Program-made: the position numbers and the translations under genes
Origin: Viola odorata
Lineage: Eukaryota > Streptophyta > Magnoliopsida > Malpighiales > Violaceae
Direction of reading: 5' to 3'
Assembly: GCA_963691705.1 (NCBI GenBank)
Contig: OY829541.1
Coordinates: 11,526,564-11,590,563, forward strand
DNA length: 64,000 nucleotides
In this document: piece after piece, positions 34,512 to 46,867 of the stretch
Layout: every line of letters begins with the position of its first letter
Position numbering within the stretch: position 1 is the stretch's first letter
The notes under the pieces: generated by a model
Told to the model about the DNA's origin: nothing
The model's database searches: none
What the model saw: only the letters and a program-made list of their open reading frames with translations

Positions 34512-34781
34512 TCCGTGATTGCTCTAAATGAATGTATGTCAGCTTTAAGGCTCCTCGAATTCAAACGACGACTTTTTACAACATTCAAGGCCTCACGTCA
34601 CTTAACCATCGACAACGGTTACTTCGAGCGGATGAGAGGAAGCCACGTCGACAACCGCATGTTACAAGCAATGATTATCACCCACACCGCATTAATGATG
34701 GATTCTGAAACATTAAACAGTCCACTGACAGAATAAAGGTAAACCTTTGGTAAACACTCGGGATCATTTTAGTTGGGCATC

Positions 34782-35354
34782 TGATAATACAAAATAAATA
34801 CACAAGGGGCAGTACCGACCTTTCACACCAAAAGAGGTCCCGGTAACTATCAGCACCCGATAAATATCAGCACGTGGTAACCTAAAAATCTCAAGTTATC
34901 GGCCTTATCAGGTAAACGTATATCTTCATTTATATGTATCGAGAAAGCTAACGGGTTTAGGGAATATTATCGATAAGGTCAATATTCGCTAGACAACTGT
35001 CACTTTAACCAGAATGATCCATGTGTCCATCATGGCCCACCCATATGAGAAGGGATATAAATACTACTTTTCGTCTCTTTAGGGGGCAACCATGCGGACG
35101 AAAAAATAACCTAAAGCACCAGAAACTCACACACCTCAACTCACTTGAAAATACCTTACCGGTATCACCAACTATCACCCGATAGCTTCCCAATTGCTCA
35201 TTTTTCACGCATTATTAACTTGATCATTGGAGTGTCTACACTAGAGACCCCCTTCGCGCTTTGCAGGTGATTTGGAAGCAAAGATCATCAACAACAACCC
35301 TATATCAACTAGCCAAATTATAGAATTGTCCTGACCCCTAATCCAGGATTATCC
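34782..35354 (+). repeat. 3' LTR of element A
   Basis: Starts TGATAATAC and aligns with the 5' LTR to GGATTATC; the terminal A is replaced because the next base already belongs to the duplicated CCCTTAATC segment. TATAAATA is at 35056-35063. Confidence 0.85.
35056..35063 (+). promoter_or_regulatory. TATA box in 3' LTR of A
   Basis: TATAAATA at the same place as in the 5' LTR (2625-2632). Confidence 0.55.
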
Positions 35355-35565
35355 CTTAATCATAAACTTGATCGGAGTATGGTCGGAAAGTAAGGATGCT
35401 AGAGAGAGAATGAAGAAGATTTGAGTGTAGAGAATATTAGGTGTAGAAACAATTTGAATGTGAAAAGAAAGTAAAAAATAGAGCCAAAAGGAGAGAGGAT
35501 TTATAGCCAGAACACCTCACGACTGTTCGCGCAATGTATCGGGAAATTACATGTGGTAGTCTTTG
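35353..35565 (+). repeat. Segment duplicated on both sides of the A 3' LTR (copy 2)
   Basis: Copy of 34305-34511 fused to the LTR end at the shared bases CCTTAATC. It is element A internal sequence lying outside the element. Confidence 0.85.
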
Positions 35566-36267
35566 ATGTATATGTGGATAGAAATTAATGACGGATAATT
35601 AGGAAATTACTTACGGTGACAATAGAAGGACTAGTTGTAGGATATGGAACTCCATATTAAAACAGAAATGCAAATAGATATTTAGTTTATCAATGTGAAG
35701 AATTAAGCAATTAGTTCAACAACAACAAAAACATTGAAGAATTAAGCAAATGGGTATTGCTGTATTTATAGAAGTAAGCTAGCTACATAGGAATGCAATA
35801 TAGGCTTTTCCTACTCTCTTATCTAAATATCCCTTATAGTTTCGGCCTGTATGCCCCACAATTTGCTTGCTATCCAATAGTAGCCACTAGCCCATTACCG
35901 ACTGAAATGCACTGCCAACAAAAATGAATTATATTAGCCATTATTCTTTCTTCGTCCCTAGTTATTGGGCCCATATTCTACTCAACACATAATGTATTGT
36001 CACGTTTGACATGGCTTGCGTTGGTTACCTCAGATCCAATTCGACTGTCTTTCATGAAATAAGCTCATGAGTGAAAAAGAGTCTTCATTGGAATATGTTC
36101 GTAGCTCATTTCATGTATATCCACCGTCCGATTCTAAAGCTACGTTAGGGTATATCTTATGTCCTATTATGGTTATTGGTTCTCCTTACAGTTAAGATAA
36201 TATTTATTTGTCTAATTCACATTATGGAAAAGTATTAAATACGCGTCGAGAATTTCTCCCAAGATTT
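35566..36267. other. Unassigned spacer between A and E
   Basis: No gene, element end or repeat recognised. Only short frames are present. It is not MULE sequence, which matters for interpreting the E/F junction. Confidence 0.45.
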
Positions 36268-36272
36268 CCTAG

Positions 36273-39200
36273 TGTTGCTACCCAGTTTTTGACTTTTAAT
36301 TTTTCATCAAATATTTTCTCATTTCGAACATCAATTTTCTAAAATCATACGTCAGTTTATTTTTATCTAACTGATGTTTATTTTCACGTCTAATGTTATT
36401 TAAATTTTATTTCATACTTTTTTCGCATTTTTATCACTTTTTCCGTTCGAACCCGTATCGGTTCCCGAGTCAAATTCTCGAAGCCGATGGTCGAACAACT
36501 TGGTCATTAGCTACTTACTTTTTATTATTTTTCTAACTCGCACTATCTCTTTGCATTTTGTACAATTTTTATTTTAGCATTTTCTTACGCTCAAACTTTT
36601 ACTACTTACAATCGAATTTTTATCGAACTATGCGGCAAACCTTTCGTCGCTCACTGTGTGTTAATTATTTTAGCTATTTTTATTCTACATTTTAGTATTT
36701 TCAGTTCGAGTTTTTATCCATTTTCAGGCGAAATTACCCGTACCATTGGCTCGAACCAATAAATAAATACTTTCCATCTCCATCTCTTCACAACCATTGG
36801 ATTGGTCAACCAATGGATGGTCAACCATCCAATGGTCATCCTTTTTCTCCTTTAAACCATCCTACATTCCTCCTTGTCCCCTACAGCCGACTCACCCTCA
36901 TACTAACTTCCATCAAGCATTTAATTCTCCCTCACCTTCGTACTCATCTACCCTCTCCATTTTCCAAGCCTACCCGATGATACGATCCTATCTAGGCCAA
37001 GACGCGCATAAGTGAATGATCTTGTTCCTTGTCGATTTGGTGCGCGGAAATAAAACAAATCCTACCTTGAACTCGTTAGAAATCTTTGAAACTCCTTTGA
37101 TTGCTTAGTACTTGACTAGCGCCTAAGGTCCAATTCGCAAGCGTCGCACCAACGAATCCTCCTTACTGAGATTGAGTCCGTCCAATCCCCAAAGAAATCG
37201 AATCAAACGATTTAGAAGCTTGAGTCACACAAGCTTCAACGAAACGAATCCCTCGAATCGCTAGTACGCCCCTTGAGCACCTCCCACAACTGAGTCACAC
37301 AGTTGCCACTCAATGAACACGTACGCGTAGCTCACGCACCTTCCACAGCCGAATCCCTCAGCTGCCATGCTTTGCCTACGCCACGCTCCTTGCAGAACTA
37401 CGCAAGAATCCCTCAAGCGCCACACAAGTCACGCACACGCTCCCAACGCACCTGCACTCGAATCGCTCAAGCACCACGAAGGTCACGCCCTAGTCGAGTA
37501 CCCAGTTAAGCGACTAAGTTACACAAGAACGGCTTGCTCCGGAGATCAAAAGAATAAGAAGGTAGAATGGGGAAACAGGGATTTGGTAAGGTGTATTTGA
37601 TGAAAACTTTGATCTGATTTTATTAATAATAAAGCAAGCCTTTAAATAGGCAAATTACAACTTCTAATTAAAATAGGAAAAGAACTAAATAGGCAAATTA
37701 CAATACAAGTCTTACTAGAAATAGAACTACTAATACTATCTTAACTAGAACTTCTAATCTAAGATAAATACTAATTATAATTACAATAATTACAATTATT
37801 ATCACTCTAGAACTCCTTCGTAGAGTAGAACTTCATTCCTTGCGTTTCCAGACTGTGCACTGATTTCTTGACTCGACTTTCATTATGATTCCCTCGTCCG
37901 ATTGACCTGATTTTTGGACAGGATCTTCCTAACATCTTCAGGTATCTTGTATTTTTAGAATTAGTCAATTCGGAGTTCATCTTGACCACCAAAACGTCTC
38001 TAGAATCTGACGCAGTCTTAGGCTCTTCTCGCGTCTCTTCATTAACACACCCTAGAGTTTGGTGCTACCCTTGAACCATATCACCCGACCTCTAACCATC
38101 ATCATCATCATCTCTACTCCCTCATTCGGCACTCAATCTCCATAAATAGCTAAGGATTTTTTCCCAAGCGAAAAGGGAACAAAAGAAAAAGAAAAAAAGG
38201 AGAGCACACACACGAACCCACACCAGCTTGTACACGCAACAAAAAAAAACTCAAAAAAATTCTCCACGAGTTTACCACCCTCGCTTACTCTCTATTGCAA
38301 TCCGGCCAACTCCCTATATCGCTGAGCGCCACGGCAGTCAACAGTCGTGCTCAAGTACTCTCCCACTCACAGTAGCAGCTTCCTCAACAAAAAGGGTGAA
38401 AACTTGTCTTTAAAGTTTTTTTACGTTTTTGCGCTTTTTTGGTTTAATTAATTTAATGGAGTTTTGGTTAATATATCACTGTTTTACCTTCCTTACTTTG
38501 CTGTGTTTTTATGAATGGATTGCTGCTGCCGTGGGTGTTGCTTTGGTGGTGAAATTTTCGGTTTTGCTCGTCGCTTGGTCGGACCTTGGTCGCCGGTTGT
38601 GGCGTTGGCGAGCCAAGGTCGAAGAAGGTGAACAGGAGCGGGTTGTTCTTTTCTTAAAAAGAAAACTTGGGCATTTGGATTTTTGGGCCAGCGCTGAACG
38701 CTGGGCTCGGATGAAGAGAAGGGAGCTTGGCGCTAGGCGCCAAGCGTGAGAGACGTTGGGCCTGGCAGCCCAGCGTGGAGAGGAGAGTAATGGGCCGGCG
38801 CAAGCGAGAGAGATGCTGGGCTGTCTGCCTAGCCCAGCGCGGAAGAAGAAGGAAAAGGCCAGCCCAGCTGGGCTGGCCTGCTGATGGGCCCAGCTGTGGG
38901 CCTGTCAGGGCCCATTCCCGACCCAGTGGGTCGGGCCCAACTAAGTGGCCCGTCGTTTTTATTTTTTATTTTTATTTTTATTTTTCTTATTTATTTTCAT
39001 TTTTATTTACTTTTTTTATTCGTATACTTGTACTATTTATTTATTTCCGCACTTGCACCATTTATTTATTTTTCGCATGTTTGTTTATTTTCGTACATTA
39101 TGCATGATAACTATTCTGCATGTGTAAAAACAATCACTGACGCTCGCATACAAAAGATGTCAAACGTTTACCCACTCGTGCTAATAACTCCTATAAAAAG

Positions 39201-39638
39201 GGTATATCCGCCCGATACCCTTTCCCAAGTAAACGTCTCCTCTTTTATTTATTCCACGCTTTTCCGCATATATATTCGTATGCATGATAGTTAAAATTAT
39301 TAAAATTTAATTTATCTGTTGGGCATGGTCACGTAAATTATGACTTTTTATTTTTCAAAACATGTTTAAATGCCTCTTTCTCCGGTAACCTTTTTAGGAT
39401 GAGACTCGGGTGCCTAACACCTTCCCGAGTCCATAATAAGACCCTAAACCACCGTTCTCGGGTTCAGACCCATTTTGCCTTAGTTTTTATTTTTTATGCA
39501 TGACAATAGGTTCCCTAAACCTAGAAACAAATTAGGGTGGCGACTTCATTGTATCATGTGAGATGAGTCCGATTTCATCTCACATCCCGTCCCAAATTTG
39601 CGTCGCATTAGGATAAAATCAAATGAGGGGGTGCGACA
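36273..39638 (+). repeat. 5' LTR of element E
   Basis: 3366 bp, or about 2255 bp without the solo LTR and its target duplicate at 36978-38088. It is clearly diverged from the 3' LTR, especially around the promoter, so the element is old or the two LTRs come from different copies. It holds a TATTTTTATTTT-rich tract near 38955-39030. Confidence 0.85.
36978..38083. mobile_element. Solo LTR inserted in the E 5' LTR
   Basis: 1106 bp from TGATACGATCC to GAACCATATCA with a perfect 5-bp duplication CCCGA (36973-36977 and 38084-38088). The 3' LTR of E has no such insert. Its ends resemble those of the C and G LTRs (TGATATGATC, CATATCA), so a related chromovirus family is likely. No coding domain is seen. 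Confidence 0.85.
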
Positions 39639-39639
39639 G

Positions 39640-39660
39640 TTTGGCGACTTCACTAGGGAC
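39640..39660 (+). other. Primer binding site of E
   Basis: TTTGGCGACTTCACTAGGGAC begins two bases after the 5' LTR; it is the same type as in B and as the arginine-tRNA sites of Ogre elements. Confidence 0.78.
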
Positions 39661-41020
39661 CTTAGGGTTGAAGCCGTATTTTTTTTCAATAAATTGTTGA
39701 ATTTGTTTCATATAATTTTTGTACATGATTATTTATTTCTCATGTATTTGATTGATATGATAAATTGTTATATTATCACATGATTCTTTATACATGATTA
39801 TTATTCATGTATTTATTTGTGAATAAATTGTTCACATGATTTATTTGTTAATCGCTTTGATAAACTGTCATTCATATGCATTTCACGCATAATGCCCTAC
39901 CGCCGGGCCTTTTCCAAATAAGATTAGGAGGTTAGTAATGAGGCCCTAGGACACATGTCCTGGGTAGTTTTCACGAACCCCAAACTCGGACTCGAACCCC
40001 TAAATGGGTGAGCGCCTAGAAATTTTGATGGTTCGGCAGACAATCACGTATCCATTTACTGAGGGACCACTTTTATGGTATCGTCCGGGAGCCTTCAGCC
40101 AGTTAGAAGTAGTAGATGTCACCCCAGCACATGCATCATATTGAAATGCGTATATTGCAATTTGTTTCACTTTTTTCACTAATTTCTCAAAATTTCCACA
40201 AATAATTTCTCAAAATTTTCCCACGTTTTACAAATGGTTTCTCTAATTTTTCACATTTTACAAATTGATTTCGAAATTTTTTCACATTTATAATATTTTT
40301 TTTTTGCAAAATTTTCCACATTGGAAATCTTTTCCCGCAAGATTTCCACATTTTTGGCGAATTTTTCCGTAAATTTGTCACATTTTCAATCTTTTCGCAA
40401 TTTCTCCATATTTGCAAGTTTTTGCAATGTCTCCATGTTTACAAAATTTTCCACATTTTCTCAAGGTCTATAAATTTTTCCATTTCCATGTGTACAATTT
40501 TCCCTCAATTTTTCACGTCAAATTTTTCCACGTGTCCAATTTCCCCGCAATTTTTTACGTGTACAATTTTTTGACGTATGTCAAATTTTTCGCAATTTTT
40601 CCCACACGTGCAATTTCTCCGTAAATTGCTCCACGGGCACAACCTTTCCCATAATTTTTCACATCGACAAACTTTTCCAAAAATTTCCATGTGTGTAAAT
40701 TCTTCCACAATTTTTTCCATGTATGCAAAAAATTCACAAATTTTCACATGCAAATTTTTTCGCGATTTTTCCATGTTTATAAACCTGCCTTAATTATTTT
40801 CATAATTCCCCATGTTTGTGATTTTTTTATGATGCCTACATTATTATTGTTATTGTACTTACCCCTCTCTCTCTCGCAGCATAGAGACCTTGGGATGACA
40901 TTTTGCGATCACTACTTAAACTTATAATTATTTCACCTGTTTATTTTTCAGGAAAACATTGCTCCCAAAAAGCAAATTATCCATCGCAAAATCCCCGTGA
41001 CTAGACGACAAACACGAAAG
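39661..41020 (+). other. Leader of E with irregular repeats
   Basis: A long untranslated leader. From about 40170 to 40790 it is made of irregular short repeats around ATTTTTCCACA, ATTTTTC and GTGTACAA. Frames on either strand here are products of the repeats. The part at 39830-40130 is shared with B. Confidence 0.7.
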
Positions 41021-42571
41021 ATGGAAGAACATATTAGAACGGAGGAGACATTGAAAGCAAAGATAACTGAATTGGAAGAATAAATTCGAGTTGCTACGGC
41101 AAGGGCTGAACAAGCGGAAAAAGAAAGGGAAGAGGCAACGATTGATTTTCCACCCGATTTTTACCCCAGTTCTGCTCAAATGAGGGGGACATCTGCTTCG
41201 TCTGCAGTCGCTGGTATTTTCATGCCCCCACCCTCTCCTGGTTCATGGCAACCCTTTTTTCGTAATCCCGATCCCCTTCAGTTCGTCATGTCGGTTGTCT
41301 CGACCTCTGAAGTCGGCACCACCGGACAAGGTGGTACGCCCTTTGAACCTCCTCTGACTGGTCCAACGCCTGATCTCAGCAAGGATGGGGTCCGCCTAGA
41401 ATCTCAGTATTTCCTTCTGCCTCAGGGCCATTCCGCCCAACTCACAATTCCTGGACCTTCGGGAACTCAGCGTCCTGAGGGCAATCAGATACAGCCACAG
41501 GTCTGCTTTGGGTATCTGTTAGCTACTGGTTTTGGCACCAATAAAATAGAGGGGCTAAGTATTGATCGGCTGAATCTATTAGAAGAGAGAGTGAGGGCTG
41601 TTGAAGGGACCGATCCTTTTGATCCTACAGGACCTGAAGACATGTGCATGGTACCAGGGATAACCATGCCCCCGAAGTTCAAAATCCCAGAGTTTGAGAA
41701 GTATACTGGGATTGAGTGTCAAAAAACTCATCTTAAGATTTACTGCAATAAGATAGCCGAAGTGATCCATAATGAGCCGCTGCTAATCCACTTGTTCAGA
41801 GGGAGTTTGGTCAAGCATGCATTGACTTGGTACATGAGTCTGGATAGGAATAGAATTAGGACTTGGAGAGATTTGTATGATGCCTTCTTCAAGCAGTACA
41901 AGTTCAACATGGAAGTGACGCTAGACCGTTCTGATCTGCAAAACATGGAGAAGAAGGCCGACGAATCGGTGAAGGTTTACGCTCAAAGATGGAGAGAACT
42001 CGCTGCCAAAATTTCTCCTCATTTAAGCGACAAGGAACTCATATCCATTTTCGTGAACACCTTCAAGGTTCCTTACTACAACTATCTCATCTCCAATTCG
42101 TCAAACAACTTTTCTGACATGGTCCAGGTAGCGGAGAGAGTGGAGCAGGGGATTAAATCCGGAAGGATCGTTGTTTCCACGCCAGAGGAAACACCTAAGA
42201 GATCATCTATTATAGAGGAAGATGTCAGCTGTGTCACCTACCGACCAAGTTGCGAGCAACTTTTTCCATAACCTCCACCACAACCCACACAATCTAAACT
42301 ACAAAACCCACCAAATAGCCGTAAGAACCAGGAGCCACTGCCATCTCTTCCAGTTTCTTTGGGAGAGATTTACAAGCGGGGCAAATTGCACCAATTCCAT
42401 TTCGACCTCAATAACCTCCTTACCCAAAATGGTACGACCCTAATGCAAGATGCAGGCCATACAATAGAAAATTATTTTGCCTTTAAAGGAAAGGTTAATC
42501 ACTTGCTCAAGAGTGGATGGATCTCTTTAGAAGGGTTAGCCGAAGGACTCTACACGACAACCAGCTCTTGA
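41021..42571 (+). pseudogene. Element E gag (Ogre/Tat type)
   Basis: Start ATG 41021 in a coiled-coil N-terminus (MEEHIRTEETLKAKITELEE) with a TAA at 41081; the frame is then open to 42269. Capsid motifs: FKIPEFEKYTG, LLIHLFRGSLVKHALTWYM, SLDRNRIRTWRDLYDAFFKQ, YAQRWRELAAKISPHLS and NNFSDMVQVAERVE. These are diagnostic of Ogre-type gag. After a TAA at 42269 the same frame continues through GEIYKRGKL and HTIENYFAFKGKVNHLLKSG, the usual gag C-terminus. Two stops and loss of the zinc-knuckle frame disable it. The leader position and ATG choice fit other Tat elements. Confidence 0.87.
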
Positions 42572-42599
42572 ATGAACGCTCTCCTAGCTCATAACAGGC

Positions 42600-43178
42600 T
42601 CATGCTGCTAATCTATCATAGCATGCAAATTAAATTTCCCATGCACAAACAACATCGCCGAATATGTGGCATGTTTCAGCGGGTTGATGACTGCGATCGA
42701 TTTGAAAGTGAAGAAGTTAAGAGTCTTTGGGGACTCGACCCTCGTCATCTATCAAGCCCAAGATTTGTGGCAGACTAGGGATGTAAAGCTGATACCTTAT
42801 CAAAGGCTGCTCACTAAACTCATAGAGGGGTTTGAAGAAATCAAGTTTGAGCGGATTGATCGAGAAAAGAATTCTATCGCAGACGCATTAGCCACTCTAC
42901 CTTCAATGTTCAAATTGGAATGCGGGATAATGCTTCAGCCACTGAGGGTAGAAGTGAGGGAGATGTCAACATGTTGTGCTTTAGAAGATGAGCCTGATGG
43001 GAAGCCATGGTACCATGATCTGGTGCGCTTCATCAAACATCGGGAGTACCCACTGTATGAAGGTCTGTATGTAGTCAAGAATGCATTTTTAGGAGGCGCT
43101 CTAGTGCTGACCAATATGGATGGGGACGACCTACCAAAACCAGTGAACGCCGATGCTGTCAAGATGTACTTCGCCTAG
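42600..43178 (+). pseudogene. Element E archaeal-type RNase H fragment
   Basis: The domain is readable from TNNIAEYV (near 42645) through LRVFGDSTLVIYQAQ, TRDVKLIPYQRLL and EKNSIADALATLPSM, the second RNase H of Tat elements. Gag is joined directly to it near 42600, so protease, RT and the first RNase H are deleted. It ends at a stop at 43178 with GDDLPKPVNADAVKMYF; no integrase follows. Confidence 0.82.
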
Positions 43179-45640
43179 ATGACAATGGGCTCAGTTAAAA
43201 GACATAGGATTTCTCATGATAAAACCATTTGATGTCTATCCTGAATCAATAAAATGAGATTTTTTTGAAAAAACTGCATCTTTCGAAATTCTCTCTTCAT
43301 CTTATTCTTTAAAACGATAAAAGAAAACACGGTACTAGCAAAGTCTAGATAACCATCTGAGTCATACAAACTGCGCGTAAACTAACATCACTAATCAATA
43401 CTAGTTTTGCAGGGATAGAATGTTTTTGCGTGTTCATCGTGATGAACTCTCTATACTCACATTTTCGCAACAGTGATGCCAATCAACATATTAGAAGCGA
43501 TCTTATTCTGACATATAGTGGCATTCTTGGTCTACTCAGCTGCTGATTGCAAATTCCAAACCTGACCACAATCGAATCTTTCATCACCACAAGCAAGATC
43601 TCGTCGTGTATACACGCAATGATCATACAGTGAAGGCCAATCCTCTGATTGGTGAACCGGATGTTCAAGCCATACTTCTTGAACAAACTATCAGTCATTG
43701 GCCATCCTCAGCATGGAATATTTCTCCTCGCCGAAACCAGTCAAGGAGCAATTTAGAAAATTTCAAGATGATCCTTCAGCCACCATAGTGAGCTGGTTTC
43801 CGTATAGAACATCTTACATTTGCGAACAACCAGTCTCAAAGTTCATTCCGAGCTCATCTTTCTTTAGCAACCTGACCATGTTCAGGACTAATGCAGCTAT
43901 TTTGGAAAGTGTATCCTCATGAAGAGATCGCGCAGCTAGTTTCTAACAAGGAGTTGTCGTCTATTCATAAAACACCATTCAAGAACTTAACAACCATCCT
44001 TCAAGATGTTTGGTCGACTATGACAGAACCGTTGGAAATGTCTGCAGCAATATTATCATCCAATTTTAGCACGGATGATGCTGGATCAAAATGACACGGT
44101 CAATCCCTTGCTGATAAACCTATCTGATCGTCGGCTGCTTGTTGCACATATCCAGAGAAGTTCACTTTTCTTCTCAGCCTTTTTAATTTTAGTCATCATA
44201 CGATCATTCTGCATTCAATCCCACATTGGGGGCAACTTTTAAATTATTCATAAATACCCTCACATTTTGTCTTTAAAACTGCTAAGGTTTTTAACTTTAT
44301 AATTGTAAATAAAATTGTGAATAAAATCCACGCTACCCCCAAATCTTTCAAACTTTCCACAGATAGGGCGCGTTCATCATTTTATTGCATCAAGGATAAC
44401 TTGTGCATCCATTTCAAACCTTCCACAGATAGGGCACATCGAACTTGGGTTGCACAAGAGGGATCCTAAAATCTCTAGAAATTGTTGATGATCAGCGCTA
44501 GGAAAATGACTAAATAAATAAAAGACTTGAAAGCCCCCGCCAAAGACAAGACGAAATTGTACTTGCTTTGCTTGCAAAAAAAAAAAGTGAAAAAAAGAAG
44601 AAAAAAAAGAGAAAAAAAGAAAAAAAAGAAAAAGAAAAAGCAGGAAAAAGAGAGGTGTTCAAAGAACACAATCAACGAAAAGCAGAAGCAAGTACAGAGA
44701 ATGGTTCTTAGTCAATCTTCCAAAGGAGGAGAAGGCTACTTGTTCCTGCAGCAACCATAGCAATAGTAAAGCAGTGATGGTGCACGGTAGTAGCAACTGG
44801 TCCGGCCAATCTCGGACCCAGAAAGGGAAAATTTCATCGTCTTGGGTTCATCAAGATTTAAAAAACCCAATTGGGTATTTCGAAGAAGGGGTCTCAGGTT
44901 GTATTCAAACAACAATTTGTGGAGAAGAAGACTGACATTTCAAAGGAAAAGCTTCAGGGTTACGCCAAACTCTCGCAAACTGTGCTCGAGGTGCACCTTA
45001 CCTCTAGTTAGCAACCTCAATTGAACATCACTCATTAAAAACCCTTTCTTCTGCCAAAAAGCACTCTCTTCCTAAAACAGATTCTTTTTTCTCTTCTTCT
45101 TTCTATCTATCCACTACATATTTCTATTCTCTTGCAAAGTCCTCTCGATTATTAGAAGGCCCATGCATGTGCATCTTCAGTTGAAGTATATTCACTCGGA
45201 TTGACATTGCAAATCTGATTTTGTGCTATGTTTGTTGCATTTTTATGAGTGTAAACACGTAGCCTTGTTTTATGAGTGTGAGCGCAAACACCAATGTCTG
45301 GTGAGGATTACTTACGTCTATATGATGTGGGAAAGTCTTATCCTTGAGGTCGTTATCTCCTGGGCAAGATGCAGATGCTTTTCTAGGCTTGTATTAAGCA
45401 TGCTTATATGACAGAAAACTGGATGCCATGTTCTCTAGAAATGCTTCAATTTGTTAAATCTTCTCTTGATAGGGAAGTGGTTTTTATCTTAACAAAATGT
45501 TGGGGGCAAGCCTCAGGGTAGTGTGGAAATACTTCCATATACAACATACATGATTTGATCTCGTTGAATTTCCCATTTATCAATTGATTTCTCTTTTTCC
45601 ATCCATGTTGTTGCTTCGTGTTTGTTTCCTCCCTATTTGC
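43179..45640. other. Element E 3' region, no gene
   Basis: Non-coding on both strands. It includes a purine-rich A/G tract at 44573-44655. No integrase or antisense ORF is recognised. Confidence 0.5.
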
Positions 45641-45674
45641 AGGATACAGGTATGCTTCAGTGGAATCTCCGCCA

Positions 45675-45965
45675 ACAAACCGTCAATGCCCGAATGGAGC
45701 ACGTTACCACTCCACCAGTATTCTTGCGCGGTGGATCATGCTTCCCCACCGTCCATGACATCCGAATAGAGCACGTTACCACTCTGCCACAAATTTTGTG
45801 TGGCGGTCCACTTCTCCCACTCACTATTCGAATGAAGTTTTGTCTCGCAGTGACTTGGTCACCCATGTTAGTGTGACGGCTTGGTTGTCTATTTATCAAT
45901 CTTGTCAAGGTGACTTGGTCACCCGTGTTGGTATGACGACTTGGTCGTCCACTTGCCAGTTATAT
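45675..45965. repeat. Two short tandem duplications in E
   Basis: A unit of about 85 bp with GAGCACGTTACCACT appears twice (about 45693 and 45768), and a unit of about 64 bp with GTGACTTGGTCACCC appears twice (about 45850 and 45910). Confidence 0.75.
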
Positions 45966-46088
45966 CGTGCGGTGATCACCCACTTTCAACATGTCTTTTA
46001 AAAATGTGGTAAGCAGTCACGTCCCCACAATATATCTTCAAATATCCCCAACATCAGAACAAAAGTACGTTACCATCAACATCTCGGT

Positions 46089-46500
46089 GAACATCAGCAT
46101 CCGTGACTGCGATAGCCTCGGCCGGATACCTTTACTTTTCTACATCAGGGTCCGTGACTGCGATAGCCTCGCCCGGATACCTTTAATTTCCTGCATCAGC
46201 ATCCGCGACTGTGATAGCCTAGCTTGGATACCTTTAATTTCCTGCATCAGTATCCGTGACTACGATAGCCTCGCCCGGATACCTTTACTTTTCTGCATCA
46301 GCATCCGTGGTTGCTATAGCCTCGCCCGGATACCTTTTACTTTTCGGCAGTAGCGTTCGTGACTGCGATAGCCTCGCCCAGATACCTTTACTTTTCTGCA
46401 TCGTCCGTGACTGCGATAGCCTCGCCCGGATACCTTTACATTCTGCATCAGTGTCCGCGACTGTGATAGCCTCGCCCGGATACCTTTACTTTCCTGCATC
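46089..46500 (+). repeat. 51-bp minisatellite in E
   Basis: Eight imperfect units of about 51 bp, each with GTGACTGCGATAGCCTCGCC and GGATACCTTTACTTTTCTGC. The unit is 17 codons, so a plus frame reads RDCDSLARIP repeats for a short way; a few units of 46-52 bp break it. Decayed related units continue to about 46740. Confidence 0.92.
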
Positions 46501-46853
46501 GACGTTTGACAATTGCGGTGTCCCCGTTCAGATGTCAAAGTTTCATTTCCTGCTCAGAGGCCTGACAATTGCAGTGTCCCCGTTCGGATATCAAGTTATA
46601 TTTCTGCAATTTACTTTCCTGCATCAGCGTAAGGTTGCGAGTACTACCCTCGCCCGGACTGATTCTACTTCTAGCATCAACACAGGGACTACGAGTACTA
46701 CCCTCGCCCTGATCCGAACTTATCAATCACCCACTCCCAGGTAAGTCCGCATTTAAATTCTGCATCCTTTTGAAAACCATCACTGACACGGGAGCAACCA
46801 TCTTTACTGCTCATCAAAAATCTCGGTTACACCTTGTTTTTTGATAAGACAGT

Positions 46854-46867
46854 AAAGAGGGGGCAAC
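46854..46867 (+). other. Polypurine tract of E
   Basis: AAAGAGGGGGCAAC abuts the 3' LTR start TGTTGC, the usual Ogre/Tat arrangement. Confidence 0.82.

Larger units (their letters stand above)
2343..35354 (+). mobile_element. Element A: Tat-type Ty3/gypsy retrotransposon, interrupted by B, C and D
   Basis: Matching LTRs at 2343-2925 and 34782-35354 enclose, in plus orientation, degenerate gag, protease, reverse transcriptase, RNase H, archaeal-type RNase H and integrase, then an ORF on the opposite strand before the 3' LTR. The second RNase H and the antisense ORF are hallmarks of the Tat lineage. Coding continuity across each insertion shows that B (6141-13648), C (15910-23756) and D (24166-31211) landed in A after it inserted. 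Removing them leaves about 10.6 kb. No clear target duplication is seen; the 3' LTR end has been altered by a local duplication. Many stops and frameshifts mean it cannot encode active enzymes. Confidence 0.88.

Noticed and set aside
38727..39294. Frames in the E 5' LTR
   Set aside because: GC-rich and T-rich LTR sequence with no protein similarity; not present as frames in the other LTR.
39640..39660. tRNA gene fragment
   Set aside because: The match is to the complement of a tRNA 3' end only, as expected of a primer binding site.
44475..44760. Lys/Glu-rich or Phe-rich frames
   Set aside because: Products of an A/G-rich tract.
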